This document shows, piece after piece, positions 17,364 through 25,564 of a DNA stretch of 64,000 bases. The stretch's first letter is position 1; each line of letters opens with the position of its first letter. This stretch comes from Actinomycetota bacterium (GTDB taxonomy: Bacteria; Actinomycetota; Actinomycetes; Actinomycetales; Dermatophilaceae): contig JAIUNK010000016.1 in assembly GCA_020161845.1 (NCBI GenBank), positions 1-64,000 on the forward strand. Reading direction: 5' to 3'. The position numbers and the translations under genes were made by a program. The notes beneath the pieces were generated by a model that did no database searches, was not told the origin of the DNA, and saw nothing but the letters and a program-made list of their open reading frames with translations.

Positions 17364-17777
17364 GTGTCCAGCAAGCCCAGCGTCCTGTTCGTCTGCATCC
17401 ACAACGCCGGCCGCTCCCAGATGGGCGCCGCCTACACCCACCATCTCTCCAGAGGCGCCGTTGAGGTCCGATCGGCCGGGTCGGCGCCGGCCGAGACGAT
17501 CAACCCAGCGGTGCGCGAGGCCTTGCTCGAAGACGGCATCGACATCTCCGCCGAGACGCCGAAGATCCTGACTACGCAGGCTGTCCAGGACTCCGACGTC
17601 GTCATCACGATGGGGTGTGGGGACACCTGTCCGGTGTTCCCCGGCAAGCGCTACGAGGACTGGGCCCTGGCCGACCCCGCTGGTCAGGGCGTCGAAGCCG
17701 TTCGCCCGATCCGCGACGACATCAAGGCCCGGGTGAGCGCGCTGCTCCGCGAACTGGGGGTGCAGCCGGTGCGGTGA
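17364..17777 (+). CDS. arsC: Arsenate reductase ArsC
   Basis: The 137-residue enzyme reduces As(V) to As(III). The phosphatase-like loop is CIHNAGRS near residue 11, and the second motif MGCGDTCPVFPGKRYEDW carries two further cysteines and the catalytic Asp region. It is closely similar to the last domain of the fusion protein upstream, suggesting a tandem duplication. GTG 17364 is chosen because an AAGGAG site lies 6 bases before it; an earlier in-frame GTG at 17325 lacks one. It ends the arsenic operon, 68 bases from the convergent PHA depolymerase gene. Confidence 0.88.
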   Translation: MSSKPSVLFVCIHNAGRSQMGAAYTHHLSRGAVEVRSAGSAPAETINPAVREALLEDGIDISAETPKILTTQAVQDSDVVITMGCGDTCPVFPGKRYEDWALADPAGQGVEAVRPIRDDIKARVSALLRELGVQPVR

Positions 17778-17844
17778 CCGCGGCCGCTGACGTACGTCGT
17801 GCCGGCGCCGCCTCCTCAGGCGCTGAGCCCACCGCCTGCGCTCG

Positions 17845-18741
17845 TCACGGTCGGGCGAGGAACGCCTCGATCTCCCCGATCAGCTCCCGGGGCTCGATCA
17901 ACAGGTCGAGGTGTCCGCCGCGATACAGATGCAGCTCGCTGCGTCGCGCCAGGAGGGACACCAGCCGGCCCTGGATCGGATGGACCACGGGATCATCGGT
18001 CCCGTTCAGGATCAGGATCCGCTGGTTGAGCAGCGGCAAGAACCACGCGCTGGTCCAGCCTAGCCCCGCGACGAACTGCTCCCACGAGCCGACCGGCCGG
18101 GCCGCTAGGGTCTGGACCTTCACCACGTGGGCTGCGACGGCGGGATTGGCGCGCGCCTTCCCGCCGTACATCGCTCCGGCGAGCGTTCCGAGCAGCCCCG
18201 TACGCCGCAGCATCCGCCGGGAGGTGAGCTGGCGCAGCGCCCCGGGAGCGAGCGGCGGCGGTGAGTACGAGGTGCCGCTGGACACCACCACCAGGCGCCG
18301 ACACCGCCGCGGGGCCTGCAGGGCGATCTGCTGGGCGAGCGCGCCGCCCCAGGAGATCCCCAACACATCGACCCGGTCGTAGCCCAGATCCTTGAGCAGC
18401 CGGATCACGGCCCAGGCCAACTCCGGCAGCCGGTAGGGCCGCAGGTCGGTCGGTGAGCGGCCGACGCCCGGCGGGTCGACCCGGATCACCTCGATCGCCG
18501 GATCGAGGCGGTCGATGAAGCCCTGCATGAGCTGGGCCGGAGCGCCGATCCCGCTGCACACGAGCAGAGGGGTGCGGGCCCGGTCGCCGCGGGAGATGTG
18601 CACGAAGAGCCGCCGGGTTCCGGCCCAGCGGACCTCTGTGTGGATCCGCCGGGACCGTCGACCGCGTGGTGCGTCGCTGGTCGCCGTCTTCCGCGGCCCC
18701 CGTGATCTCACCGTCGTCACGCCCGATCTCGCCGTCGTCAT
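17845..18741 (-). CDS. phaZ: PhaZ-like intracellular polyhydroxyalkanoate depolymerase
   Basis: The 298-residue alpha/beta hydrolase closely follows the pattern of PhaZ enzymes that break down medium-chain polyhydroxyalkanoate granules. Seen are CSGIGAPAQLMQGFIDRLDP near residue 62, the nucleophile GISWGGALAQQIA (Ser near 133), a YGGKARANPA segment, FVAGLGWTSAWFLPLLNQ and a final GGHLDL with the catalytic His. The first 35 residues are basic and not conserved. No PHA synthase or phasin gene is in the window, so the enzyme may act on storage polymer made from genes elsewhere, or on a related ester. Confidence 0.75.
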   Translation of the reverse strand: MTTARSGVTTVRSRGPRKTATSDAPRGRRSRRIHTEVRWAGTRRLFVHISRGDRARTPLLVCSGIGAPAQLMQGFIDRLDPAIEVIRVDPPGVGRSPTDLRPYRLPELAWAVIRLLKDLGYDRVDVLGISWGGALAQQIALQAPRRCRRLVVVSSGTSYSPPPLAPGALRQLTSRRMLRRTGLLGTLAGAMYGGKARANPAVAAHVVKVQTLAARPVGSWEQFVAGLGWTSAWFLPLLNQRILILNGTDDPVVHPIQGRLVSLLARRSELHLYRGGHLDLLIEPRELIGEIEAFLARP

Positions 18742-18936
18742 GCCCGCCCGCCCGTTGCGCCGCAGTGGAACTCACCCGGTCCTCCGGGGTCGGCTCGACC
18801 CTACGCCACGGCTGAGGGAGGCCCCGCCGAGCTGTGGGATCTGCTGCGGTACGATAGGAGCGCGTCCCGGGCCTTCTGCGCCCGACGCCACCGACTTCCG
18901 GTCGACGCCTCCGCCTCGCGACAACTCCGTCGCGCC

Positions 18937-20226
18937 GTGCGGACCGACCACCCCACTTCTTCGGAGTTCCTCATCACCTGCACTTTCAGCACGCTCGGCG
19001 TGCCCACTGCCCTGACCGCGGTTCTGGCCCGGGCCGACATCACCACTCCCACCCCCATCCAGGCCGCGACGCTGCCCGACTCGCTCGCCGGGCGCGACGT
19101 GCTCGGCCGCGGCCGCACCGGCTCGGGCAAGACGTACGCCTTCGTGCTCCCGGTCCTCGCCCGGCTCGCTGCCGCATCGGCGCAGGCCCGGCCCGGCCGG
19201 CCGCGCGCCCTGATCCTTGTCCCCACCAGGGAACTAGCCGGCCAGATCGAGGCGGCCCTCATCCCGTTGGCCCGGCCGCTCGGGCTCCGGTCGCACTGCA
19301 TCTACGGGGGGACAAACCAAAACCCCCAAGTTCGAGCGTTGCGTACCGGCGTCGACATCGTGGTGGCCTGTCCGGGCCGCCTCGAGGACCTGATCGGCCA
19401 GGGCCACGTCCGCCTCGACGACGTGGCCGTGACGGTGCTGGACGAGGCCGATCACATGGCCGACCTCGGATTCCTCCCGGCCGTCCGGCGGCTGCTCGAC
19501 CAGACCCCGCGCACGGGCCAACGCCTCCTGTTCTCGGCCACGCTGGACGCGGCCGTCGACGGCCTGGTCCGCCGCTACCTGCACGATCCCGCGACCCACC
19601 ACGCGGATTCCGCAACCTCGCCGGTCAGCGCGATGACGCACCGGGTGGTGCGGATCGCCGAGGGCGGCCATGTGGGCGCCCTCGTCGAGCTCACCGCCAC
19701 GTCCGAGCGCACCGTGGTCTTCACCCGCACGAAGAGCCGCGCCAAGCGCTTGGCGAAGCAACTCAACAGCGCCGGCGTCAGCGCCGTCGAGATGCACGGC
19801 AACCTGTCCCAGAGCGCCCGGACGCGGTCGATGGCGGCGTTCCACGCCGGCGCGGTTCGGGCGCTGGTCGCTACGGATATCGCGGCCCGCGGCATCCACG
19901 TCGACGACGTGGGGCTCGTCGTGCACGCCGACCCCCCGACGGAACACAAGGCCTACCTGCACCGCTCGGGCCGCACCGCCCGGGCTGGCGCCGCCGGCGC
20001 GGTCGTTACGCTCGCCACCGATGCGCAGTCCGCGCAGGTCGCGGCGCTGCTGCGGCAGGCCGGGGTCCGCGCCGAGGTCGACGCACCCGTGGCGCAGCCG
20101 CGACGCTCGACGCCGGCACAGCCGCGACGCTCGACGCCGGCCCAGCCGCACACCACGCACACGCCGGTCCAGCGCGTCCGCCGGCCGAGGCGAGCGCAGC
20201 GAGCGGCCAACCGCGTTCCGGCGTAG
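18937..20226 (+). CDS. DEAD-box RNA helicase
   Basis: The ATP-dependent helicase, about 430 residues, unwinds or remodels RNA, for example in ribosome assembly or cold adaptation. Motifs in order are TPTPIQAATLPD (Q motif), GRTGSGKT (I), VPTRELAGQ (Ia), VLDEAD (II), LFSATL (III), VFTRTKS (IV), ATDIAARGIHVDDV (V) and HRSGRTARAG (VI). The C-terminal tail is basic with two copies of QPRRSTPA from a 24-base tandem repeat at about 20096-20143. The start is uncertain: GTG 18937 is used, but conserved sequence begins later, near FSTLGVP. Confidence 0.92.
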   Translation: MRTDHPTSSEFLITCTFSTLGVPTALTAVLARADITTPTPIQAATLPDSLAGRDVLGRGRTGSGKTYAFVLPVLARLAAASAQARPGRPRALILVPTRELAGQIEAALIPLARPLGLRSHCIYGGTNQNPQVRALRTGVDIVVACPGRLEDLIGQGHVRLDDVAVTVLDEADHMADLGFLPAVRRLLDQTPRTGQRLLFSATLDAAVDGLVRRYLHDPATHHADSATSPVSAMTHRVVRIAEGGHVGALVELTATSERTVVFTRTKSRAKRLAKQLNSAGVSAVEMHGNLSQSARTRSMAAFHAGAVRALVATDIAARGIHVDDVGLVVHADPPTEHKAYLHRSGRTARAGAAGAVVTLATDAQSAQVAALLRQAGVRAEVDAPVAQPRRSTPAQPRRSTPAQPHTTHTPVQRVRRPRRAQRAANRVPA

Positions 20227-20268
20227 GGTCGCGGCGTGGAGCCGCCGGGCTCCCGAGGGAGCGGTGTC

Positions 20269-20412
20269 ATGTCCGATAAGTCGCCTCGCCAGAAGATGTC
20301 CACGAAGACCACTAAGACCATCAAGGAGAAGCGGCGCGACAAGCACGCCGCCCAACCCGCCTCGGGGGTCGAGAAGCTCACCGCACCCACGAAGGGCGGT
20401 CGGCCGCGCTGA
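20269..20412 (+). CDS. Small basic protein, 47 residues
   Basis: ATG 20269 follows a GAGGGAG ribosome site by about 7 bases and opens a 47-codon frame beginning MSDKSPRQKMSTKTTKTIKE. The protein is rich in Lys, Arg, Thr and Ser. Short proteins of this look (MSxKSPRxxxSKK...KEKRxxK) occur next to housekeeping genes in many actinobacteria. It follows the helicase by 42 bases, perhaps in the same transcript. Role unknown; nucleic-acid binding would fit its charge. Confidence 0.6.
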   Translation: MSDKSPRQKMSTKTTKTIKEKRRDKHAAQPASGVEKLTAPTKGGRPR

Positions 20413-20498
20413 CGGGATCGCCCCACGCCGAACCGCGTGACCGAGACCCCGACGGTCGCCCACGCCAGGCCCGTCCTCGGGACGACCTGGGCCGGCCG

Positions 20499-20846
20499 TT
20501 GCCGTACGGCGCCGTCGGGGCCCCGCCGGTCGACGAGACGCCCAGATCCCCCGAGCAGACCATCGCGGCTGCTCAGGAGCTGCTAGCGGCGGGGCGGCCG
20601 TTCGCCGCGCACGAGACCTACGAGGTCGCGTGGAAGCATCGCCCGGACGCCGAGCGCGATCTGTGGCAGGGACTGGCTCAGGTGTGCGCTGGCCTGACCC
20701 ACGCGGCGCGCGGCAACGCCACCGGTGCGGCCCGGCTGATCGAGCGGGGCGCGGAGCGGCTCACGGCGTACGCCGACGGTGGTGGCCCGACGTACGGCCT
20801 GGACCTGCCGACCGTCCTCGCGCAGGCGCGATCCCGCCTGCACTGA
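20499..20846 (+). CDS. DUF309 protein
   Basis: The helical protein of about 115 residues belongs to DUF309. It has the FAAHETYEVAWKHRPDAERD segment and LWQGLAQVCAGLTHAARGN that follows. These resemble metal-binding helical hairpins, but no activity is known. The start is unsettled. TTG 20499 is the first usable start in frame, yet the sequence before it still reads like the family (DRDPDGRPRQARPRDDLGRP from 20439), so translation may begin further upstream with an unusual codon. It converges with the DUF222 gene. Confidence 0.75.
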   Translation: MPYGAVGAPPVDETPRSPEQTIAAAQELLAAGRPFAAHETYEVAWKHRPDAERDLWQGLAQVCAGLTHAARGNATGAARLIERGAERLTAYADGGGPTYGLDLPTVLAQARSRLH

Positions 20847-20867
20847 CGGTGAGCCTGGCCAGACGCG

Positions 20868-22556
20868 TCAGAACGGTGGCGGTCCGGGGTCGAGGCTGGG
20901 CGGTCTGACGGGTCCAGGACTACGGCGCCCTGGGCCGGGCCGTGGCGCTGGTTTGGTGGGGGCGGTTCGGCCTCGAGGCCGATGGTCGATGGGTGGGCCC
21001 TGGGCGAGGTCGGCGGCGACCGCGGGGTCATCGTTGACCAGCTCATCGTTGACCGGCTGATCGTTGACCGGCGCGGTGGAGAGGTCGGCCAAGGGGCTGG
21101 TCGAGGGGCTGGTGTCCCCGTCCGGGTGGGGGCGGCCGGGGGCGTTCTGGTCGTATTGCCGGGGGTAGGTGGTGTATTCGCGGCCGGTGCCCATGGTCCA
21201 CACGATCGTGCCGTCGGGGAGTTGGCGGCTGGCCCATTGGCCGCGGGTTTTGTGCAGGTGGGCGCGTCGGGATTTGGCGGCGAGGTTGTCGGCGGTGGTG
21301 GGTCCGGCGGGCCAGGGGGTGTTGTGGTCGAGATCGCAGCGGCTAGCCGGGATGCGGGAGCCAGGCGCTCGGCAGGTGCCGTCGCGGGCCTGGATGGCTT
21401 CGCGGAGTCGTGGCGGTGGGGTGTAGCTGGTGGTGGATAGCTCGAGGGCCTCGCCGGTGATGGGATCGGTGACCAGGCGTCGCCACGTGGATCCGGCGGC
21501 GAAGGCGAGGTCACGGACGGTGTCGGCGGGCAGGGCGGTGCCGTTGGCCAGGGTGCCGGGGTCGTCGGAGAGCTCAGCCAGTGTCGCGGCTGAGACGACC
21601 ACCCAGAGCAGAGCGGGTGGCAGCCCCCCGGGGAAGTATCGGACCCATGCGGGGGTGGCCGGGCACGCTTCGCCGGTGCTGTCCTGGCCGGTGGTGTTCT
21701 CGGCGGGTGTGGCCTCGGGGTTGCTGGTGGTCCTGGGGGTGCCAACGACGGTGCTGGTGGGCAGGGGTGTGCCCAGGGCGGGGATATCGCCGAAGATGAT
21801 CAGGTCCAGGGCGATGTCGCTGCGCAGTTGGGCCAGGGTGCGGCCGTCCCCGCCGCGGCGGATGGTGCGGGCCAGGGTGTCGATGCGGTCGATGGCGGCC
21901 TGAATGCGCTCGGCGGCGCCGGAGACGGTGATTTCCCCGGTGCCGTGCGGGGTCAGGGTGGCGTAGGCGTCGCGGCGGTCCAGTTCGTAGTCGCGTTGGG
22001 CGGCTCCGCCGCGATGCGCCAGGAGGCGGGCGGAGAGCCGGTCTCGGAACAGGGCGTAGGTCAAGGCGGTGCCGTCGCGGCGAGGTCGCAGGCAATAGCG
22101 GGCGATGTCGTCGGCGACGTCGGCCGGCACGTCCGCGGTGGCCTGGGTCCAGGCACGGGCCATGGCCCAGGAGCACTGTCCGCCGGTGAGCGCGGTGCGG
22201 ATCTGCCCGGCGCGGGCGTGCGGAGACCGGCCGAGGTCGACCCGGGCGGTGGCGTCGGGCAGGTTCAGCCCGGTCGCGAGGCGGATCTCGTCGACGACGG
22301 CCGCCTGGGCTTCGGTCAGGAAGCGTTCTTGCACGGTCCGCGAGGCGTCGGGACCGGCTTCGGCCAGGGCCGCAGCCCGGCGTCGCTGGGCCAGGATCCC
22401 TGCCGCGGTGGCGGAGAGGCCCGCGAGTGCAGCGGTGGCTGCCTCGTAGGTGTGCATCGCCGTGAGGATCTCGTCGTCGGTGTAGGTGTCCATCGCCAGG
22501 GGATGCGGCACGGGAAGGAGTGCGTAGGCTCCGCGCCGCTCCACCCCTGTCATCAT
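20868..22556 (-). CDS. DUF222 / HNH endonuclease (13E12 family), copy 2
   Basis: This 562-residue protein has DUF222 over about residues 30-380 and an HNH-like domain near 395-450. The HNH domain has the core DLDHNTPWPAGPTTADN and later HLHKTRGQW. The first cysteine of the usual zinc pair is present (CRAPG) but the second pair is not evident. The tail is Pro-rich with repeats of VNDxPVNDE. The long N-terminal start (22556) has a GGGAG site very close to it; MDTYTDD (22493) is an alternative. It differs from the copies at 2977 and 58446, so these are old family members and not recent duplicates. Confidence 0.8.
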   Translation of the reverse strand: MMTGVERRGAYALLPVPHPLAMDTYTDDEILTAMHTYEAATAALAGLSATAAGILAQRRRAAALAEAGPDASRTVQERFLTEAQAAVVDEIRLATGLNLPDATARVDLGRSPHARAGQIRTALTGGQCSWAMARAWTQATADVPADVADDIARYCLRPRRDGTALTYALFRDRLSARLLAHRGGAAQRDYELDRRDAYATLTPHGTGEITVSGAAERIQAAIDRIDTLARTIRRGGDGRTLAQLRSDIALDLIIFGDIPALGTPLPTSTVVGTPRTTSNPEATPAENTTGQDSTGEACPATPAWVRYFPGGLPPALLWVVVSAATLAELSDDPGTLANGTALPADTVRDLAFAAGSTWRRLVTDPITGEALELSTTSYTPPPRLREAIQARDGTCRAPGSRIPASRCDLDHNTPWPAGPTTADNLAAKSRRAHLHKTRGQWASRQLPDGTIVWTMGTGREYTTYPRQYDQNAPGRPHPDGDTSPSTSPLADLSTAPVNDQPVNDELVNDDPAVAADLAQGPPIDHRPRGRTAPTKPAPRPGPGRRSPGPVRPPSLDPGPPPF

Positions 22557-22677
22557 CGCTCCCGAGTTCGAGGTCCATGTTCGTTACTACGTTCGACCTT
22601 AGAGCAACCCGAACGACCCGCACAAGAGTCCGAAAAAGAAGCGGAATAATCCGTGTGTAAAGGCGGTCAAGTCCTTG

Positions 22678-22711
22678 CGAGAGCCCGGGCGGCGAACCGT
22701 CCGGGCTCTCG
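22678..22711. terminator. Stable hairpin with CGAA tetraloop between divergent genes
   Basis: A 15-base-pair stem with one G-U pair closes on the tetraloop CGAA. The arms are CGAGAGCCCGGGCGG and CCGTCCGGGCTCTCG. It stands in the roughly 300-base gap between the DUF222 gene and the small gene at 22864, which point away from each other, so ordinary termination is not obviously needed. It may be a leftover terminator, a REP-like palindrome, or part of a 5' leader. The rest of the gap shows no gene. Confidence 0.5.
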
Positions 22712-22827
22712 ATCAGCAACGGTGGCCGGGCCTCGCCGGACTTGCGGAAACGCGCGTAGCAGCACGATTGCTCCTCGCCGCGGAGCCCGTATTCGGGGCA
22801 TGCCCGCCGCGGCAGCGGGTATGAGCA

Positions 22828-22882
22828 GGCCATGACTGAGGACACCCCGGTAGTGGGCCGGCCATGACCGAGGACACCGGGG
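22828..22882 (+). repeat. 32-base tandem duplication at a gene start
   Basis: The stretch GGCCATGACTGAGGACACC at 22828 recurs at 22860 with one change in 19 bases. The first copy opens an 11-codon frame (ATG 22832) whose TGA overlaps the ATG of the next gene (ATGA, 22864-22867). It looks like a small duplication of the gene's start. Confidence 0.7.
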
Positions 22883-23064
22883 CGGCGCCGTTCGACGCGC
22901 GCGTCGCGGCACAAGCGGCACAACTCGACGCCGCGGACGGCGACAAGGTCGCGCCGCCCTCCTCGGCCCCGGGACCGGATCCGATGAGCCGGGTGATCGA
23001 GGAGCACGCCGAGGCGAGCGCCGCGGTCGATCCGCAGGACCTGACCGACGGTCGGGAGTGGTAG
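22864..23064 (+). CDS. Small acidic protein, 66 residues
   Basis: The protein starts MTEDTGAAPFDARVAAQAAQ and is acidic and Ala-rich; no domain is recognised. It ends 7 bases before the next gene and is likely co-transcribed with that NAD(P)-binding protein. The start is duplicated just upstream, so translation may begin at either copy, though only this frame is long. Function unknown. Confidence 0.55.
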   Translation: MTEDTGAAPFDARVAAQAAQLDAADGDKVAPPSSAPGPDPMSRVIEEHAEASAAVDPQDLTDGREW

Positions 23065-23071
23065 ACCGACC

Positions 23072-24130
23072 GTGGTGAGCGCCCCCGCGCCCGGCGACCT
23101 GGTGCTGGTCACGGGTGCCACCGGCTACATCGGCGGTCGGCTCGTCCCGCGACTGCTGGATCTGGGCTACCGCGTCCGCGTCACGCACACCGACCCGAGC
23201 CAGGTCAAGCGGGCCTGGTGGTCCGACCGGGTGGACACGGTACCGATGGACGTCGGCGATCCCGACCAGGTCTTGGCGGCATGTGCGGGGGCCGCCGCGG
23301 TCTTCTACCTGATGCACGGCATGACCAGCGCGAACTTCGCCGAGCGGGAGCGGCGGGCCGCCGAGAACATGGCCGCCGCGGTGACCCGCCACGGCGTACG
23401 TCGGGTCGTCTACCTCTCCGGCATCGTGCCGCCCGGGCCGCCGGGGCAGCTCTCCCCGCATCTGCAATCCCGCTGGCAGGTGGAGCGGATCCTGACCGCT
23501 ACGCCCGCCGAGGTGGTCACCTTGCGGGCGGCGGTCGTGCTGGGCAGCGGGTCGACGTCCTTCGAGATCATCCGGCAGATCAGCGAGCGCCTGCCGGTCG
23601 CGGCGGTGCCCACCTGGTTGCACGCCAGGGTGCAGCCGATCGCGGTGGTGGACGTGCTGGAGGCGCTGGTCGGCGCGCTCACCACGGGGGTCGCCGGCAG
23701 CTACGACGTCGGCGGACCGACGGTGCTGCCCTACCGGGAGCTGCTCGCCGTGTACGCCGCGCGCGCCGGCCTGTCCCGGCCCCGGGTCGCCGTACCGTTC
23801 CTGTCGACCGACCTCATCGGTGCCCTCACCGCGGCGTTGACGGATGTGCCCGGCGCGACCGTCCAGGCGCTGGTCGAGAGCCTGCGGCACGACATGGTCG
23901 CCGCGGACGATCGGTTCCTGGCGCTGCTGCCGCCCGGCTACCCCCTGCTGGAGGTGGGTGAGAGCATCGAGCGGGCGCTCGCCCCGGCGGACACGGGCGT
24001 ACCGCCCGCCCGGCGCGACCCGATGAGCCGGATGCCGCAGGATCCGTTCTGGACCGGCGGCGGAGTGCCCCGGCCGTTCGCGGTACGGGTGCTCGACGCC
24101 CTCGCCGCGGTCCTGCCCGAGCGGCGTTGA
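23072..24130 (+). CDS. NAD(P)-binding (NmrA/SDR-like) oxidoreductase
   Basis: This 352-residue Rossmann-fold protein of the atypical SDR type has the cofactor site TGATGYIGGRLVPRLL at about residue 14. It then has MHGMTSANFAERERRAAENM and the RRVVYLSGIVPP segment. It lacks the YxxxK of classical SDRs, as is usual for NmrA or YbjT-like proteins, which may act as redox sensors or on unknown substrates. GTG 23072 and GTG 23075 are both possible starts. The final 60 residues are a separate short region. Confidence 0.75.
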   Translation: MVSAPAPGDLVLVTGATGYIGGRLVPRLLDLGYRVRVTHTDPSQVKRAWWSDRVDTVPMDVGDPDQVLAACAGAAAVFYLMHGMTSANFAERERRAAENMAAAVTRHGVRRVVYLSGIVPPGPPGQLSPHLQSRWQVERILTATPAEVVTLRAAVVLGSGSTSFEIIRQISERLPVAAVPTWLHARVQPIAVVDVLEALVGALTTGVAGSYDVGGPTVLPYRELLAVYAARAGLSRPRVAVPFLSTDLIGALTAALTDVPGATVQALVESLRHDMVAADDRFLALLPPGYPLLEVGESIERALAPADTGVPPARRDPMSRMPQDPFWTGGGVPRPFAVRVLDALAAVLPERR

Positions 24131-24136
24131 CGAGGC

Positions 24137-24227
24137 GGTACGTCGGGAGCCAAAGGGTACGTCGAGGGCCAGACGGTACGTCGAAAGCCAGACGGTACGC
24201 CGGGGCCAACGGGTACGTCGGGAGCGG
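24137..24227. repeat. Degenerate 19-base tandem repeat, five units
   Basis: Five units of about 19 bases each start GGTACGTCG or GGTACGCCG, followed by a variable GGGAGCCA/AGGGCCAG-like part. The array fills the space between two convergent genes. The core motif GTACGTCG also appears in other gene gaps of this window. Confidence 0.8.
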
Positions 24228-24228
24228 C

Positions 24229-25497
24229 TCAGACCCGGCGTACGTCCAGGGTGAACCCCTGCGTCCGCAGGCGTCCGATGAGGTGAGCACCCAGTGCCGT
24301 CGCCGGGGTGAGTACGCCCCCGCCGGTGGGCAGGTCGTCGTAGGCCAGCGCCAACGCCGACTGGCCGAGCATCACGGCCGTGCCGCTGTAGCCGGGGTCC
24401 AGGTCGGCGGCGACCCGGGCCACATACCGGGCGCCGGTCGTCGTGGTCGTCTCGATGTCCAGCACGAACCGGCCGGCGGCCTGCGCCGCCGCGCTGGGAC
24501 CCTCCCCGGGCTTGGGGGCCACCCGGTCCAGCACCGCCCGTGTCGGCGCGAACGACAGTCCCGCGGCGGCGCCGGCCAGGACCCCGGTGAGCAGGCCCGC
24601 CTTGACCGCGCCGCCGATCCCGGCGCCGCAGTCGGTGACCTCGGCGTAGCGGAAGTCGCGGCCGTAGCGGTAGCCGGACAGCGCGTTGGAGCGGCGCACG
24701 ATCCGGGTGTTGTGCGAGGCCATCACGAACGGGGCGGTCCAGCGGCCGGTGTCGGTGCGCCGGATCGGGACGGCGGCGCCGACGCGGTGCAACACACCCG
24801 CCACGCCGGGGCGCACCGGGGCCCGGTTCCGCGACGGGGGTTCGGCCGCGCGGTCGGGGGACAGGGCGTAGGCGTCGCCGACGGTTTGGCGAGCCGGCGC
24901 GGAGGAGGCCATCGCCACCGCCTGGCCGCGCATCGAGGCGATGGTGCCGCCGGAGAGTCCGCCCTTGAGGGTGCGCACCCGCAGCATCGTCTCCGTCAGG
25001 GTGCCGGCACCGTCGGCAGCGGCCTGTTCGGCCAGCAGCAGCACCCCGAGGTCGGAGGGGATCGAGTCGAAACCGCAGCTGGTGACGAGCTTGGCGCCGG
25101 TGGCCTCGGCCAGCGACTGAAAGTCGTCGATGACGCGGCGGACGAACAGCACCTCGCCGGTCAGGTCGGCGTAATGGGTGCCGGCGGCGGCACAGGCAGC
25201 CACCAGCGGCAGCCCGTACTCCGCATACGGCCCGACCGTGCTGACCAGCACCTTGGTCGCCGCGGCCAAGTCGCCGAGCCGGGCTTCGTCGGCGGCGTCG
25301 GCGACCTCGATCGGCCACCCGGCCGCGGCCTCGGGCAGCGCCCGGCGGGTCGCCTCCAGCCGCTCGCGGGACCGCCCGGCCAGGGCGATGCGCGCGCCGG
25401 GCGGCTGGGTCGTGGCGAGGTGCCGGGCGGTGAGCTCCCCGACGAAGCCGGTGGCGCCGAACAGGACCAGGTCGTAGTCGCGAGCCGTAGAGGACAT
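24229..25497 (-). CDS. Saccharopine-dehydrogenase-like / trans-acting enoyl reductase family protein
   Basis: The 422-residue protein has an N-terminal NAD(P) site (FGATGFVGELTARHL near residue 13) followed by AGRSRERLEATRRALP and VSTVGPYAEYG. This is the pattern of the saccharopine dehydrogenase NADP-binding family. That family includes the mycobacterial trans-acting enoyl reductases that act on polyketide chains. A SCGFDSIPSDLGV motif and the LKGGLSGGTIAS motif support the family. Without neighbouring lipid-synthesis genes the substrate is open. Confidence 0.8.
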   Translation of the reverse strand: MSSTARDYDLVLFGATGFVGELTARHLATTQPPGARIALAGRSRERLEATRRALPEAAAGWPIEVADAADEARLGDLAAATKVLVSTVGPYAEYGLPLVAACAAAGTHYADLTGEVLFVRRVIDDFQSLAEATGAKLVTSCGFDSIPSDLGVLLLAEQAAADGAGTLTETMLRVRTLKGGLSGGTIASMRGQAVAMASSAPARQTVGDAYALSPDRAAEPPSRNRAPVRPGVAGVLHRVGAAVPIRRTDTGRWTAPFVMASHNTRIVRRSNALSGYRYGRDFRYAEVTDCGAGIGGAVKAGLLTGVLAGAAAGLSFAPTRAVLDRVAPKPGEGPSAAAQAAGRFVLDIETTTTTGARYVARVAADLDPGYSGTAVMLGQSALALAYDDLPTGGGVLTPATALGAHLIGRLRTQGFTLDVRRV

Positions 25498-25564
25498 GGC
25501 GTGATCCTATGCAGCACCACCGACAACCCATGAAGCGCCGAGCAGCGCCCGAACCCTCGGCCCG

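Noticed and set aside
24137-24227. CRISPR array
   Set aside because: Units of 19 bases are joined head to tail with no unique spacers.
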